DNA from: Campylobacter sp. 2014D-0216
GTDB taxonomy: Bacteria > Campylobacterota > Campylobacteria > Campylobacterales > Campylobacteraceae
Assembly: GCF_014931215.1 (NCBI RefSeq)
Contig: NZ_CP063089.1
Span: 372,001-436,000 of the forward strand
Length of the DNA stretch: 64,000 nucleotides
Reading direction: 5' to 3'
A program made the translations under genes and the position numbers. Of this stretch, positions 10,093 to 20,065 are shown in pieces. The notes under the pieces are model-generated. The model saw nothing but the letters and a program-made list of their open reading frames with translations, did no database searches and had not been told where the DNA came from. How positions within the stretch are numbered: the first letter of the stretch is position 1; every line of letters begins with the position of its first letter.

Positions 10093-11559
10093 ATGCACCC
10101 AGGAAATGCATTAAACTATGACTATACGGTTGCAAAATGCTTTATGTTTGCTACCTTATTGTTTGGTGTTATTGGTATGGCTATTGGAACGCTTATTGCC
10201 TTTCAAATGGCTTATCCGGATTTAAACTATTTAGCCGGTGAGTACGGTACTTTTTCAAGACTTAGACCTCTACACACTTCAGGTGTGATTTTTGGTTTTA
10301 TGCTCTCTGGAATTTGGGCAACTTGGTATTATATTGGTCAGCGTGTGCTAAAAGTTAGTATGGCAGAGTCAAGCTTTTTGATGTTTATTGGAAAGTTACA
10401 CTTTTGGCTTTATATGATCACTATGATTATAGCTATTTTTACTTTGTTTGCGGGTATTAGCACTTCAAAAGAGTATGCTGAACTTGAATGGCCACTTGAT
10501 ATAATGGTAGTTTTGGTTTGGGTTTTATGGGGTGTAAGCATTTTTGGTCTTATTGGAATTCGCCGTGAAAAAACTTTATATGTTTCACTTTGGTATTATA
10601 TAGCTACATTTTTAGGTATAGCAATGCTTTATTTATTCAATAATATGGCAGTGCCTACTTATTTTGTAAGCGGTATGGGTGATTGGTGGCATAGTGTTTC
10701 TATGTATGCAGGAACAAACGATGCTTTAGTACAATGGTGGTATGGACATAATGCAGTTGCATTTGTATTTACTGTTGGTATTATCGCTCAAATTTATTAC
10801 TTTTTACCAAAAGAAAGCGGTCAGCCTATCTTCTCTTATAAATTATCTTTATTTGCGTTTTGGGGACTAATGTTTGTATATTTATGGGCAGGTGGACACC
10901 ACTTGATTTACTCAACTGTGCCTGATTGGATGCAAACTATGGGTTCTGTTTTTTCAATTGTTCTTATTTTGCCTTCTTGGGGTTCAGCAATTAATATCTT
11001 GCTTACTATGAAAGGTGAATGGAGTCAATTAAGAGAAAGTCCGTTGATTAAATTTATGATTTTAGCATCAACTTTTTATATGTTCTCTACTTTAGAAGGT
11101 CCAATTCTTTCTATTAAATCAGTTAACGCTTTAGCGCACTTTACAGATTGGATTCCAGGACACGTTCACGATGGTACTTTAGGTTGGGTTGGATTTATGA
11201 CCATGGCTGCACTTTATCACATGGTACCTAGAGTATTTAAAAGAGAGCTTTATAGTAAATCATTAATGGAAGCTCAATTTTGGATCCAAACTACAGGTAT
11301 AGTACTATACTTTAGTTCTATGTGGATAGCAGGTATCACTCAAGGTATGATGTGGAGAGCTACAGATGAATATGGTAACTTACTTTACACATTCATTGAT
11401 ACTGTAGAAGCGATTATTCCTTATTATTGGATTAGAGCTGTAGGTGGATTGTTATACTTGGTAGGATTTTTCATGTTTGTTTATAATATTTACAAATCAA
11501 TTTCAGTGGGTAGAGTGCTTGATAAAGAGCCAAAAAGTGCTTCGCCTATGGCAGCATAA
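10093..11559 (+). CDS. ccoN: cbb3-type cytochrome c oxidase subunit I
   Basis: The 488-residue catalytic subunit of the high-affinity terminal oxidase, with about twelve membrane helices. Haem and copper histidines are seen in LRPLHTSG, WYGHNAVAF, AGGHHLIYS and GHVHDGTLGW. It reduces oxygen to water at very low oxygen tension, the main aerobic route in Campylobacter. First gene of ccoN-O-Q-P. From memory, C. jejuni carries a two-component pair between this operon and the upstream membrane-protein gene; none is present here. Confidence 0.97.
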   Translation: MHPGNALNYDYTVAKCFMFATLLFGVIGMAIGTLIAFQMAYPDLNYLAGEYGTFSRLRPLHTSGVIFGFMLSGIWATWYYIGQRVLKVSMAESSFLMFIGKLHFWLYMITMIIAIFTLFAGISTSKEYAELEWPLDIMVVLVWVLWGVSIFGLIGIRREKTLYVSLWYYIATFLGIAMLYLFNNMAVPTYFVSGMGDWWHSVSMYAGTNDALVQWWYGHNAVAFVFTVGIIAQIYYFLPKESGQPIFSYKLSLFAFWGLMFVYLWAGGHHLIYSTVPDWMQTMGSVFSIVLILPSWGSAINILLTMKGEWSQLRESPLIKFMILASTFYMFSTLEGPILSIKSVNALAHFTDWIPGHVHDGTLGWVGFMTMAALYHMVPRVFKRELYSKSLMEAQFWIQTTGIVLYFSSMWIAGITQGMMWRATDEYGNLLYTFIDTVEAIIPYYWIRAVGGLLYLVGFFMFVYNIYKSISVGRVLDKEPKSASPMAA

Positions 11560-11570
11560 GGAGGAAAAAT

Positions 11571-12236
11571 ATGTTTAGTTGGTTAGAAAAAAATCCATTC
11601 TTTTTTGCTGTAGCCGTATTTATCGTGATTGCGTATGCGGGTATTGTAGAAGTTTTACCTGATTTTGCGCAAAATGCAAGACCAATCGAGGGTAAAAAAC
11701 CTTACACAGTTTTACAGCTTGCAGGACGCCATGCTTATATTAAAGAAAGTTGTAATGCATGTCACTCGCAATTAATTCGCCCTTTTAAATCAGAAACAGA
11801 CCGTTATGGTATGTATTCAGTAAGTGGTGAGTATGCTTATGATAGACCATTCTTATGGGGTTCTAAAAGAACAGGACCTGATTTATTACGTGTAGGAAAT
11901 TTTAGAACTACAGATTGGCATGAAAACCACATGTGGGATCCAGTTTCTGTAGTACCTGGTTCTATTATGCCAGCTTATAAACATATGTTTAGCAATAATG
12001 CAAACATTGAAACAGCTTATGCAGAAGCATTGACTGTGAAAAAAGTTTTCAATGTGCCTTATGATACCGAAAATGGCACAAAACTTGGAACATGGGAAGA
12101 AGCTCAAGCAGAAGTTAAAGCAGAAGCTCAAGCGATAGTAGATCAAATGAAAAATCAAGATGTTAAAGATGCGTTTGCTAGAGGTGAAATTAGAGAAATC
12201 GTAGCTTTAATCGCATATCTTAATAGCTTAAAATAG
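11571..12236 (+). CDS. ccoO: cbb3-type cytochrome c oxidase mono-haem subunit II
   Basis: A 221-residue membrane-anchored c-type cytochrome. One N-terminal hydrophobic helix (about residues 10-30) precedes the haem motif CNACH at 61-65 and conserved RPF and DRPFLWGSKRTGPDL blocks; a methionine in GSIMPAYKH is the likely second haem ligand. Strong GGAGG site before the ATG. It passes electrons from CcoP to CcoN. Confidence 0.97.
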   Translation: MFSWLEKNPFFFAVAVFIVIAYAGIVEVLPDFAQNARPIEGKKPYTVLQLAGRHAYIKESCNACHSQLIRPFKSETDRYGMYSVSGEYAYDRPFLWGSKRTGPDLLRVGNFRTTDWHENHMWDPVSVVPGSIMPAYKHMFSNNANIETAYAEALTVKKVFNVPYDTENGTKLGTWEEAQAEVKAEAQAIVDQMKNQDVKDAFARGEIREIVALIAYLNSLK

Positions 12237-12244
12237 GAACAACT

Positions 12245-12448
12245 ATGGATTTAGAACTAATAAGAGAGCTACAAGCTTATGGTTTTTTTGCTCTTGTAGT
12301 ATTTTTGGTGGTAGTTTTGTATTCTTATTGGTTTCATTTGTATAAATCTGAAAAAACAGGTAGAAGAAACTATGAAAAATATGCTGATTTGGCATTGCAT
12401 GATGAAATCAGTGATAGTGTTTTAGAGCAAAATAAAAGGAGTGCTTAA
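12245..12448 (+). CDS. ccoQ: cbb3-type oxidase small subunit CcoQ
   Basis: A 67-residue single-span membrane protein with the hydrophobic helix at about residues 12-30 followed by a charged cytoplasmic tail. Position between ccoO and ccoP and the size identify CcoQ, which stabilises the oxidase complex. Its stop overlaps the ccoP start by one base (TAATG). Confidence 0.88.
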   Translation: MDLELIRELQAYGFFALVVFLVVVLYSYWFHLYKSEKTGRRNYEKYADLALHDEISDSVLEQNKRSA

Positions 12449-13326
12449 TGCAATGGTTGAATTTACAAGATAATGTTAACTTATTATCTTTTATCGGAGC
12501 AATTCTTATCATTTTAATTACATTAGTTGTGGTAGGAAGATTGTATAAAAGTATGAAAGAAGACAAGAGCGAAGGTGAATTAAGCGAGCACACTTGGGAT
12601 GGCATAGGAGAGTATAAAAATCCTGTGCCACTTGGTTGGGCTGTTGTGTTTTTCTTAGCGATAGTATGGTGTATTTGGTATTTTCTTTGGGGATATCCTT
12701 TAAACAGCTATTCACAAATAGGTGAATACAATAAAGCAGTTCAAGCCCATAATGAAAAATTTGCACAAAAATTCGCAAATTTAAGTGCACAAGATAAAAA
12801 AGAAATGGGTAAAAACATTTTCTTAGTTCAATGTTCTTCTTGTCATGGTATCACAGGTGATGGTATTAACGGTAAAGCACAAAACCTTAATGTGTGGGGT
12901 TCTGAAGAAGGACTTATAGAGATTATCACAAAAGGTTCAAAGGGCTTGAATTATCCTATGGGAGAAATGTTGGGTGCGGCTGATAATGGCATAGATGAAG
13001 CTGATGTTCCAGCAATTGCTGCGTATGTTGCTTCTGAAATTTCAGCGATTAAAAAGACAGATAACCCTCAACTTGTAGCAAAAGGAAAAGAGCTTTTTGC
13101 AACTTGTACAGTATGTCATGGGGAAAATGGTACAGGGACTATTGATGGACAGTTAGTGGCTCCAGATTTAACAAAATACGGTAGTGCTGCTTTTGTTGTA
13201 GATGTTTTAAACCGTGGTAAAGCAGGAAGTATAGGTATGATGCCTCATTTTAACAATGGTTTATTAAATGAACTTCAAAAAGAGGCAGTAGGTGAATATG
13301 TAATTTCTCTTTCAAGGGGTGAATGA
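12448..13326 (+). CDS. ccoP: cbb3-type cytochrome c oxidase di-haem subunit III
   Basis: A 292-residue protein with two N-terminal membrane helices (about 14-34 and 64-82) and two c-type haem sites, CSSCH at 129-133 and CTVCH near 220. GMMPH and related methionines supply axial ligands. It accepts electrons from periplasmic cytochrome c. The stop overlaps the start of the following small membrane-protein gene. Confidence 0.96.
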   Translation: MQWLNLQDNVNLLSFIGAILIILITLVVVGRLYKSMKEDKSEGELSEHTWDGIGEYKNPVPLGWAVVFFLAIVWCIWYFLWGYPLNSYSQIGEYNKAVQAHNEKFAQKFANLSAQDKKEMGKNIFLVQCSSCHGITGDGINGKAQNLNVWGSEEGLIEIITKGSKGLNYPMGEMLGAADNGIDEADVPAIAAYVASEISAIKKTDNPQLVAKGKELFATCTVCHGENGTGTIDGQLVAPDLTKYGSAAFVVDVLNRGKAGSIGMMPHFNNGLLNELQKEAVGEYVISLSRGE

Positions 13327-13538
13327 TGGAAAATTCAAATAGATGTGTATTTGCACTTTCGGGTGTAAGTGGAATGTTGATCGCGACAGTTTTATTGCTA
13401 TCAATTTTAACAGGACTTACTATTTGGGGACTTAAAACACAGCAAGAAGTAATGCAAAAACCTTACAAAATAGAAAATCCAGAGCAAATTAAAATGTTTG
13501 ACTCTAAAAGAGAAGAACATATCATCATAAAGGAATGA
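13323..13538 (+). CDS. DUF4006 family small membrane protein
   Basis: A 71-residue protein with one hydrophobic helix at about residues 17-37 and a charged tail. It begins inside the last codons of ccoP (ATGATG; either ATG may be used). The family is confined to Campylobacterota and always accompanies cco genes in my recollection, suggesting an assembly or accessory subunit of the oxidase. Function is unproven. Confidence 0.75.
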   Translation: MMENSNRCVFALSGVSGMLIATVLLLSILTGLTIWGLKTQQEVMQKPYKIENPEQIKMFDSKREEHIIIKE

Positions 13539-13540
13539 TT

Positions 13541-13642
13541 ATGACAAAAGTTCTTGAGTATTTAATTATAGCTGGACTAGTGGTTGCAGCTGGGATTACT
13601 GCTTGGTCAGTTTTAACTGTAAATCATCTTTATATAGGATGA
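13541..13642 (+). CDS. 33-residue single-span membrane miniprotein in the cco operon
   Basis: A short frame from ATG 13541 encodes MTKVLEYLIIAGLVVAAG plus a short remainder ending NHLYIG: one hydrophobic helix with little else. An AAAGGA site precedes it, the upstream gene stops two bases earlier, and its stop overlaps the next start (ATGA), the coupling used across this operon. Conserved spacing and composition argue for a real gene, possibly a CcoQ/CcoH-like peptide, but it is too short for a family call. Confidence 0.62.
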   Translation: MTKVLEYLIIAGLVVAAGITAWSVLTVNHLYIG

Positions 13643-14214
13643 AAAAGATTTTTAAAGGCGGTTTTATAACCGCCATTATGATTTGTTTTGCTAACTTCTT
13701 GCATGCTGAAATTTTACTAAATGATAATATCCTAAATCCCGCAATAGAACAAAATATTACTATAAACTCTAAACAAATTCTTGATCTAACAGGTGTAAAT
13801 ATTGCTTTAGCATTAAGCGATAGTAAAGATTTTGAAAGTTTAAAAAATTATGAAGCTAATTTAAGTAAACCGTATATTTTACTTGTTTTTTCTAAGGCCT
13901 CACACAAAGTTGATATACTTGCAAGTGATGATGCTTTAGCTTTTTTTGATAAAGAAGGTGTTTTAAGTCCTTATCCTGAAAAAGGTACGATTTTGCCTAT
14001 ACTTGCTAATCCTAAGCAAAAAGATATTTACAATGCGGCTATTTTAAATGGTTATGCAGATATTGCGGATCAAGTGGCAAGTCATTTTAATATAAAACCT
14101 TTTTATGGAAATTCTAATCGCGATACTTTAAATATTATGCGTATTTTGATTTATGGATTTTTATGTGTTGCGATTTTGATGTTGGTGCAAAGAAAAATTA
14201 AAAGGAGAAGATAA
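13639..14214 (+). CDS. Predicted periplasmic/membrane protein of the cco locus
   Basis: The 191-residue protein from ATG 13639 has a signal peptide ending FLHA at about residue 23 and a C-terminal membrane helix (about 167-184) with a basic RKIKRRR tail inside. The intervening domain is periplasmic. A longer frame from 13603 would hide the signal peptide, so the internal ATG, coupled to the miniprotein stop, is preferred. It matches the unnamed gene at this place in C. jejuni (Cj1485c as I recall). No catalytic motif was recognised; an oxidase assembly role is a guess from context. Confidence 0.68.
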   Translation: MKKIFKGGFITAIMICFANFLHAEILLNDNILNPAIEQNITINSKQILDLTGVNIALALSDSKDFESLKNYEANLSKPYILLVFSKASHKVDILASDDALAFFDKEGVLSPYPEKGTILPILANPKQKDIYNAAILNGYADIADQVASHFNIKPFYGNSNRDTLNIMRILIYGFLCVAILMLVQRKIKRRR

Positions 14215-14727
14215 ATGCAGAGTAAAAAAACATTTTGGCCTTATGGTATTTTGATTTCTTTAGGGCTTATTGTAATTGCTTGTATTGTGACTGTCATTAT
14301 AGCAAGTAAAGCTCCTGTGTATGAAGATAATTTTTATTTTGATTCTTACCAAAATGTAGAATTAAACTATAATGAAATTCAAAATAGGCAAAAAGCTTTT
14401 GATGAAAATTTTAAATTAAGTGTTAAAGATAGAGAAAGTTTTACGCGTAAAAAAAGTCAAATTTACTATATCAACGAAGGAGAAAATGAGTTTAGAATCA
14501 CAGTGGATAATCTAAAAAACTATGATCTTAATCAACTTCAAATTCAAGCATTGCTTTCGCGTCCACATACTAGTGTTGATGATAAAAATTTAGAAGTGAA
14601 AATAGAAGCTAATGATTTAGTTTTTAGTTTTGATGCTAAAGAAAAAGGTGCTTGGCAGGTGCTTTTAAAAATTACTCAAAATGAAAATAGTGTAGGATTT
14701 TTTAAATTTTTTCTCCAAACTAAATGA
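14215..14727 (+). CDS. FixH-like membrane protein
   Basis: A 170-residue protein with an N-terminal membrane anchor (about residues 10-32) and a periplasmic beta-rich domain ending WQVLLKITQN...FFKFFLQT. The layout is that of FixH/CcoH, which is needed for cbb3 oxidase assembly, and it lies at the end of the cco operon. It starts directly after the preceding stop and overlaps addB by four bases. Sequence similarity to FixH is only suggestive by eye. Confidence 0.66.
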   Translation: MQSKKTFWPYGILISLGLIVIACIVTVIIASKAPVYEDNFYFDSYQNVELNYNEIQNRQKAFDENFKLSVKDRESFTRKKSQIYYINEGENEFRITVDNLKNYDLNQLQIQALLSRPHTSVDDKNLEVKIEANDLVFSFDAKEKGAWQVLLKITQNENSVGFFKFFLQTK

Positions 14728-17114
14728 TGAAGCTTTTTATTTTTAGTTCTTTGAGAGCATTGAGAAAATACTATGAGGAAAAGCTACAAGATGATATCTT
14801 AGTGGATCCGGCTATGAGTGTGGCTGAATTCATGCAAAAAGTGGTTTTTTCTCCTTCTTTTCAAGCCTCGCATTATGAATGTTTGCTTTTAATGAAAAAA
14901 GCTTGCGAGCAAACTAAAAATTTAGAGCAGAGTTTAAAAATACCAAGTAATTTCTTTGCTTTTTTAAAAAACAATGCATATTTGTTTAGCTTTTTTAAAG
15001 AATTAAGTTTAGAAAAAAAAGATATTGCTGCATTGAAATTTCATGATGCTTATGCACAGTATGATGAACATTTGCAAATTTTAGAAGAGCTTTTTAAGAA
15101 TTATCTTACCTTGTTAAAAGAGCAAAATTTATACGATGATATTTCTTTGCCACTTGATTATGAAATCAATGTTGATTTTTTAAAAAATTATGATGAGATT
15201 GTTTTTGATTTTCAAGGCTTTTTGAATGCTTTTGAAGTAGAGATTTTGCTAAAAATTAAAGCAATATTACCTATTAAGATACGATTTAATTGCACTCGAT
15301 TTAATAAAGATTTTTTAAGTACGCTTAGTTTTTTGCAAGGTATTGATTTAAAGATAGATCATGTTTATTGTTTTGATTTAAATCATGAAGCAATTTTAGA
15401 AGAAAAGTGTTTTTTGAAAGAAAGTCAAATTAACTATAAAAGTTTTAATTTAAGATCATTACAAGCAGCTTTTGTTTTTGAAAAAATCAATACATTTTTA
15501 AAAGCGGGTATTTGTGCAAAAGATATCGTGGTGATCACTCCTGATGAGAAATTTGTAGATATTTTGAGGTTATATGATAAAAATAATGTTTTAAACTATG
15601 CAAGTGGTGAAAGTATTAAGAATACAGCTTTTTATCATCGATTAAAATCCTTGTATGAGGGTGCTAAGGATGAGGAATTTGAATATGAAGAAAATGAGAA
15701 TTTTTATGAGAAGTGGAATTTAAATAAGCATTGGTGTAATTTTCATTTTTTCCCTTCTAGTATTGATTTTGCAGAGTTTAAAAAACTTTTTGATGAGAAT
15801 GTTTCTTTTGATTTTTTTGAAAATCTAATCTATTGCTTGCTAGAAGATGGCAACGATGAATTGAAAAATTATATTCAGCAAGAGTTGATTTTCATCAAAG
15901 AGCTTATCAGAACTCATGCGTTAAGTTTGGCTCAGATTTTAGAATTATTTTTTATGCAAATTGATAGTATAAAATTAAGTAGTGTTGGGGGTGGTGAAGT
16001 CACTGTAATGGGGCTTTTAGAAAGTAGGGGACTTAGATATGATGGAGTAATTATAGTTGATTTTAATGATGAGTTTATCCCAAAAAGAGTTTCAAGTGAG
16101 TTGTTTTTAAACAATGAAATTCGCAAAAAAGCAGAGCTTATTACTCATGCACAAAGAGAAAATTTACAAAGGCACTATTACTACACTTTAATAGCTAAAG
16201 CAAAATTGGTGGGAATTACTTATGTGGAAAATGAAGAAAAAATCAAATCAAGATTTTTAAGTGAACTCGAATTTCCACTTTATGAAGATAAGACTTATAG
16301 TAATAATGCTTATGTGAAATACTTTCAAACTCACCCTTGTATGTTTAATCTTGATCCTATTGTAAGCATTAGAGCAGAGCATGATTATTTTCAAAATGAC
16401 CTTTCTTTTTCAAGATTTCATCTTCTTGTACATTATGGTTTGGATTATTATTATAAATATGTTTTAGGATTAAAAGAACCAAAGATCTTAGATGATACAC
16501 TTAGGGCAAATGAATTAGGAAGTTTTATCCATAAGGCACTAGAGCTTTACTATACACAAAAGTCAAAAAATCATTTTGATTATGAAGTTTTTATGCAAGT
16601 GATAAAAGACATGCAACAATATCGCATTGATGCGCTTAACTTAGCTCTAATACAAACTATATTTAAAGAATTTCAAATTCTTGAAAATGAACATTTTAAG
16701 CAAGGATATGTGGTGGAAAAATGTGAATTTATGCCACCAAAAAAAGAATTTACTGCAGAAAATGGAGTGAAAATTCGTGCTATAGGTTTTTTAGATAGAG
16801 TAGATAATAATGGCAATGAAAGATTGATTATAGATTATAAAAGTGGTAAAGCAGATGAAAAGTCTTATCAACTTGCTTTTTATAAGTTTTTATTAGAAAG
16901 TCAAAATGCTCCATCAAACACAAAAGCTTGTTTTTACGATCTTAAAAATATCAAAATCATACATGAAAATTCCAAAAGCAAGAGTGTGCAAGAATTAAAA
17001 GACTTGCTTAATGAGTTAGCTAAGGAGCCTTTGGAGAAAGAATTTTTTAATCAAAAAAACGACAATACCTATAGCCCTTATGCTATGCTTTATAAAAAGG
17101 AGTTTAAGCTTTGA
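14724..17114 (+). CDS. addB: AddB-like PD-(D/E)XK nuclease
   Basis: A 796-residue partner of AddA in double-strand break processing and recombination. The C-terminal nuclease has the RecB-type motif pieces FIHKALE (near 600) and the catalytic IDYKSGK (near 710) with a downstream QLAFYKFLL. The N-terminal part resembles an inactivated helicase: no Walker A motif is seen. It is overlapped by addA at its end. In Campylobacter the pair aids DNA repair and colonisation. Confidence 0.85.
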   Translation: MMKLFIFSSLRALRKYYEEKLQDDILVDPAMSVAEFMQKVVFSPSFQASHYECLLLMKKACEQTKNLEQSLKIPSNFFAFLKNNAYLFSFFKELSLEKKDIAALKFHDAYAQYDEHLQILEELFKNYLTLLKEQNLYDDISLPLDYEINVDFLKNYDEIVFDFQGFLNAFEVEILLKIKAILPIKIRFNCTRFNKDFLSTLSFLQGIDLKIDHVYCFDLNHEAILEEKCFLKESQINYKSFNLRSLQAAFVFEKINTFLKAGICAKDIVVITPDEKFVDILRLYDKNNVLNYASGESIKNTAFYHRLKSLYEGAKDEEFEYEENENFYEKWNLNKHWCNFHFFPSSIDFAEFKKLFDENVSFDFFENLIYCLLEDGNDELKNYIQQELIFIKELIRTHALSLAQILELFFMQIDSIKLSSVGGGEVTVMGLLESRGLRYDGVIIVDFNDEFIPKRVSSELFLNNEIRKKAELITHAQRENLQRHYYYTLIAKAKLVGITYVENEEKIKSRFLSELEFPLYEDKTYSNNAYVKYFQTHPCMFNLDPIVSIRAEHDYFQNDLSFSRFHLLVHYGLDYYYKYVLGLKEPKILDDTLRANELGSFIHKALELYYTQKSKNHFDYEVFMQVIKDMQQYRIDALNLALIQTIFKEFQILENEHFKQGYVVEKCEFMPPKKEFTAENGVKIRAIGFLDRVDNNGNERLIIDYKSGKADEKSYQLAFYKFLLESQNAPSNTKACFYDLKNIKIIHENSKSKSVQELKDLLNELAKEPLEKEFFNQKNDNTYSPYAMLYKKEFKL

Positions 17115-19855
17115 GTTATCATTTTGAACCTTTTTTGGCTTTAGAAGCTAGCGCAGGAAGTGGAAAAACCTTTGCATTAAGCGTGCGTTTTGTAGCTTTG
17201 GTTTTAATGGGAGCTAAGATCAATGAAATTTTAGCCCTTACTTTTACTAATAAAGCCACAAGTGAAATGAAAGAAAGGGTTTTTAAAACCTTTTTGGAAT
17301 TTGATGTGCTTGAAAATGGAGAAAATAAAGCAGAGTGCAATGAGCTTATGAAAATGCTAGGTAAAAGCAAAGATGAGCTTATAGCTTTAAGAGAAAAATA
17401 CAAAGAGGAATTTTTAAGATCTAAGCTTAATATCTACACTTTTGACAGCTTTTTTTCGCAAATCATTCGTTCTTTTGCTTTAAATTTAGGTCTTATGAGT
17501 GATTTTGACATTATAGAAAGTCAAGATAGTTATAAAAATTTCATTGCTAGGTTAAATGAAGAAGAGCTAAGAGCTTTGGCTTATTATATTGTTCAGACAA
17601 AAAGCAAGAGTGACTTTTTACAAAATCTTGAAAGCTTATATGAAAGATCTTGTGAGATTAATTCTACAAAAAATGTACATTTTCCAAATAAAACTTCTTT
17701 AGAAAAAAGTTTAAATGAATTTATAGCTTATGCAAAAAATTTAAGTACAGATAAAAATTATCAAAAAAATTTTGAATTTGAAAATATAGAAGATTTTTTT
17801 GCTAAACCTATCATCTGTGATTTAGAAAAAAAATATTTTGTAAAAATCATCGATAGTGAATTTTTACAAAAAAGAGCAGAATTCTTACAATGTGCAAAAG
17901 AGTATTTTACTCAAATGGAAAATTATCGCATTAGTATGCTTGCAAAACTTTTGGAGCATTTTAAAGAAGCAAGAAATGAAAGCAGTGTTAAGCAAAATGC
18001 ATTAACTTTCTCGGATATAGCTTTAAAAACTTATGAGTTAATTAGTGATGAAGCTAATAAGGATTTAATTTATTTTAGGCTTGATGGTTATATTTCGCAT
18101 TTATTGATCGATGAATTTCAAGATACGAATGTTTTGCAGTATCAAATTTTAAAGCCTATTATCGCTGAACTTGTTTCAGGCGAGGGTGTGAAAAAAAACA
18201 GAAGCTTTTTTTATGTGGGCGATAAAAAGCAAAGCATATATGGTTTTAGAGGGGGTAAAAAAGAGCTTTTCGATAAGCTTTTAAAAGACTTTCCACAAAT
18301 TAAATTAGAGCACTTAGATACTAATTATCGCAGTAAAAAGATCATTGTTGATTATGTAAATGAAGTTTTTAAAGATAAATTTTTTGATAGTTTTTTAAAC
18401 CCTAGCTTTACTTTACAAAAAAGCATTAAAGAAGGCGGGTATGTAGAGGTTTTACAAAATCATATCCCGCCAAAAAGTTCTTTACATGAAGCAAGTGGAA
18501 AAGAAGTTTTAAAGATCATCCAAAAGCTTTTAGAAAAAGGTATAAGGCTTAGTGAAATTTGCATTTTGGTGTGGATTAACAAAGATGCTACTTTAATGAA
18601 AGAATTTCTTGAAGAAAATAACATTAAAGCTTATACACAAAGCAATGTAGCTTTGATGGATTGTATTAGTGTAAGAGTACTTTTTGAGTATGCAAAGGCT
18701 TGCGTACTTAAAGATGAGTTTAGCTTGTACTTTGCAAGTAGTATTTTAGAAAAAGAACTCGAGTTTATTACGCTTGATTTAAACCGAAGTGTAGGTGAGA
18801 TTTTAAAATACCTAGTGCATGTTTTAAAACTTGACTTAAGTGATGTGAATCTCATTGCGTATTTAGAGTATGCAAGTACTTTTGATAATTTCTTTGATTT
18901 TTTATTTGCTCCATGTGGATTAAAATCTTTGCAGGCTCAAGATGATGGAGTAAGCATTATGACTGTGCATAAATCTAAAGGGCTTGAATTTGAAAATTTA
19001 ATCGTACTTGATAGACTTAGTAAAAAAGCTCCGGATAATGAAACTTTGATGTTTGAGTATGATTTAGAGCAAGGTTGGGAAGTAAAATACCGACACAGTG
19101 CTAGAAAATATCTTGAAGATGAAAACTATAATACCTTTTTAGCTAAAAGAGAAAAACTTCAAGCAGAAGATGAGATAAATTGTCTATATGTAGCGCTTAC
19201 TAGAGCTAAAAACTCTCTTTTTATCATAAAAAATGATGAGAGCTTTAAAACCTTTAAGAGTTATTTTCAAGACTATGAAGAAAAGCAAATAGGTGCTATA
19301 GAAGAACAGCTTATTCAAACAAATGAGACTTTAGAAAATTTAGAGCAACTAGAAAGCTTTGAAGAATTTCAAAAGGTAAATTTACAAGAAGTCAAAGTAA
19401 AAAGTCATCTTTCAAGCACGCAAATACATTTTGGTTTAGCTTTGCATGAGTTTTTGCAATATTTTGACTTTAACACTAAAAGTAATTTTGAATTTTGCAA
19501 GCAAATGGTGTATAGAAAATACCGTTTTTACTTAGATGATGAAGCTTTTAATGAGCTTTTTAAAAGACTTACCATGCTTTTAAAAGATGAGAGCTTTAAC
19601 GCGCTTTTAGTGGGTAAAAAGCTACTAAAAGAGCAAATCATCACTTATAAAGGTGAACAAAAACAGCTTGATATGCTTGCACTTGATGATAATGAAGCTA
19701 TCATTATAGACTATAAAACAGGCTTAAATTTAAACGAGCATAAAAAGCAAGTTTTGCTTTACAAAGAAGCTATAGAAAAAATCTTGGCCAAGATTTCTAC
19801 TAAGGCTTTTTTAGTGTATGTTTTAAAAGATAAAGTGGAGATAGTGGAAATTTAG
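17111..19855 (+). CDS. addA: AddA-like UvrD/RecB helicase-nuclease
   Basis: A 914-residue superfamily 1A helicase. Motifs in order: Walker A ASAGSGKT (about 14-21), TFTNKAT, IDEFQDTN, VGDKKQSIYGFRGG, DTNYRS, TVHKSKGLEF and YVALTRAK, then a C-terminal RecB-type nuclease with LHEFLQYF and IIDYKTGL. Start is TTG overlapping the addB stop. With AddB it resects broken ends for RecA. Both nuclease and helicase motifs look intact. Confidence 0.92.
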   Translation: MSYHFEPFLALEASAGSGKTFALSVRFVALVLMGAKINEILALTFTNKATSEMKERVFKTFLEFDVLENGENKAECNELMKMLGKSKDELIALREKYKEEFLRSKLNIYTFDSFFSQIIRSFALNLGLMSDFDIIESQDSYKNFIARLNEEELRALAYYIVQTKSKSDFLQNLESLYERSCEINSTKNVHFPNKTSLEKSLNEFIAYAKNLSTDKNYQKNFEFENIEDFFAKPIICDLEKKYFVKIIDSEFLQKRAEFLQCAKEYFTQMENYRISMLAKLLEHFKEARNESSVKQNALTFSDIALKTYELISDEANKDLIYFRLDGYISHLLIDEFQDTNVLQYQILKPIIAELVSGEGVKKNRSFFYVGDKKQSIYGFRGGKKELFDKLLKDFPQIKLEHLDTNYRSKKIIVDYVNEVFKDKFFDSFLNPSFTLQKSIKEGGYVEVLQNHIPPKSSLHEASGKEVLKIIQKLLEKGIRLSEICILVWINKDATLMKEFLEENNIKAYTQSNVALMDCISVRVLFEYAKACVLKDEFSLYFASSILEKELEFITLDLNRSVGEILKYLVHVLKLDLSDVNLIAYLEYASTFDNFFDFLFAPCGLKSLQAQDDGVSIMTVHKSKGLEFENLIVLDRLSKKAPDNETLMFEYDLEQGWEVKYRHSARKYLEDENYNTFLAKREKLQAEDEINCLYVALTRAKNSLFIIKNDESFKTFKSYFQDYEEKQIGAIEEQLIQTNETLENLEQLESFEEFQKVNLQEVKVKSHLSSTQIHFGLALHEFLQYFDFNTKSNFEFCKQMVYRKYRFYLDDEAFNELFKRLTMLLKDESFNALLVGKKLLKEQIITYKGEQKQLDMLALDDNEAIIIDYKTGLNLNEHKKQVLLYKEAIEKILAKISTKAFLVYVLKDKVEIVEI

Positions 19856-19946
19856 CACATTATGCGAATATGAGCTTTATTGTTTATGGTATATTGGCTT
19901 ATAAATTTTTGTTTTTAACTTCATCATTGCAATTTCAATGCGATAT

Positions 19947-20032
19947 TATAATATTGTATTGTGTTTTATAGCAGAAAATTAAACTTTAAATATTCTTAAA
20001 TTAAGTATTAATTAAGCTAAAATAATTATAAT
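19947..20032 (+). promoter_or_regulatory. Promoter region of rplM-rpsI
   Basis: Within the 210-base gap after addA, TATAAT boxes occur at 19947-19952 and 20027-20032; the second would give a leader of roughly 30 bases before rplM. Nothing else was recognised in the gap. Confidence 0.5.
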
Positions 20033-20065
20033 CTCATTTTAAAAAAAATTTTTGGCAAAGGTAAG

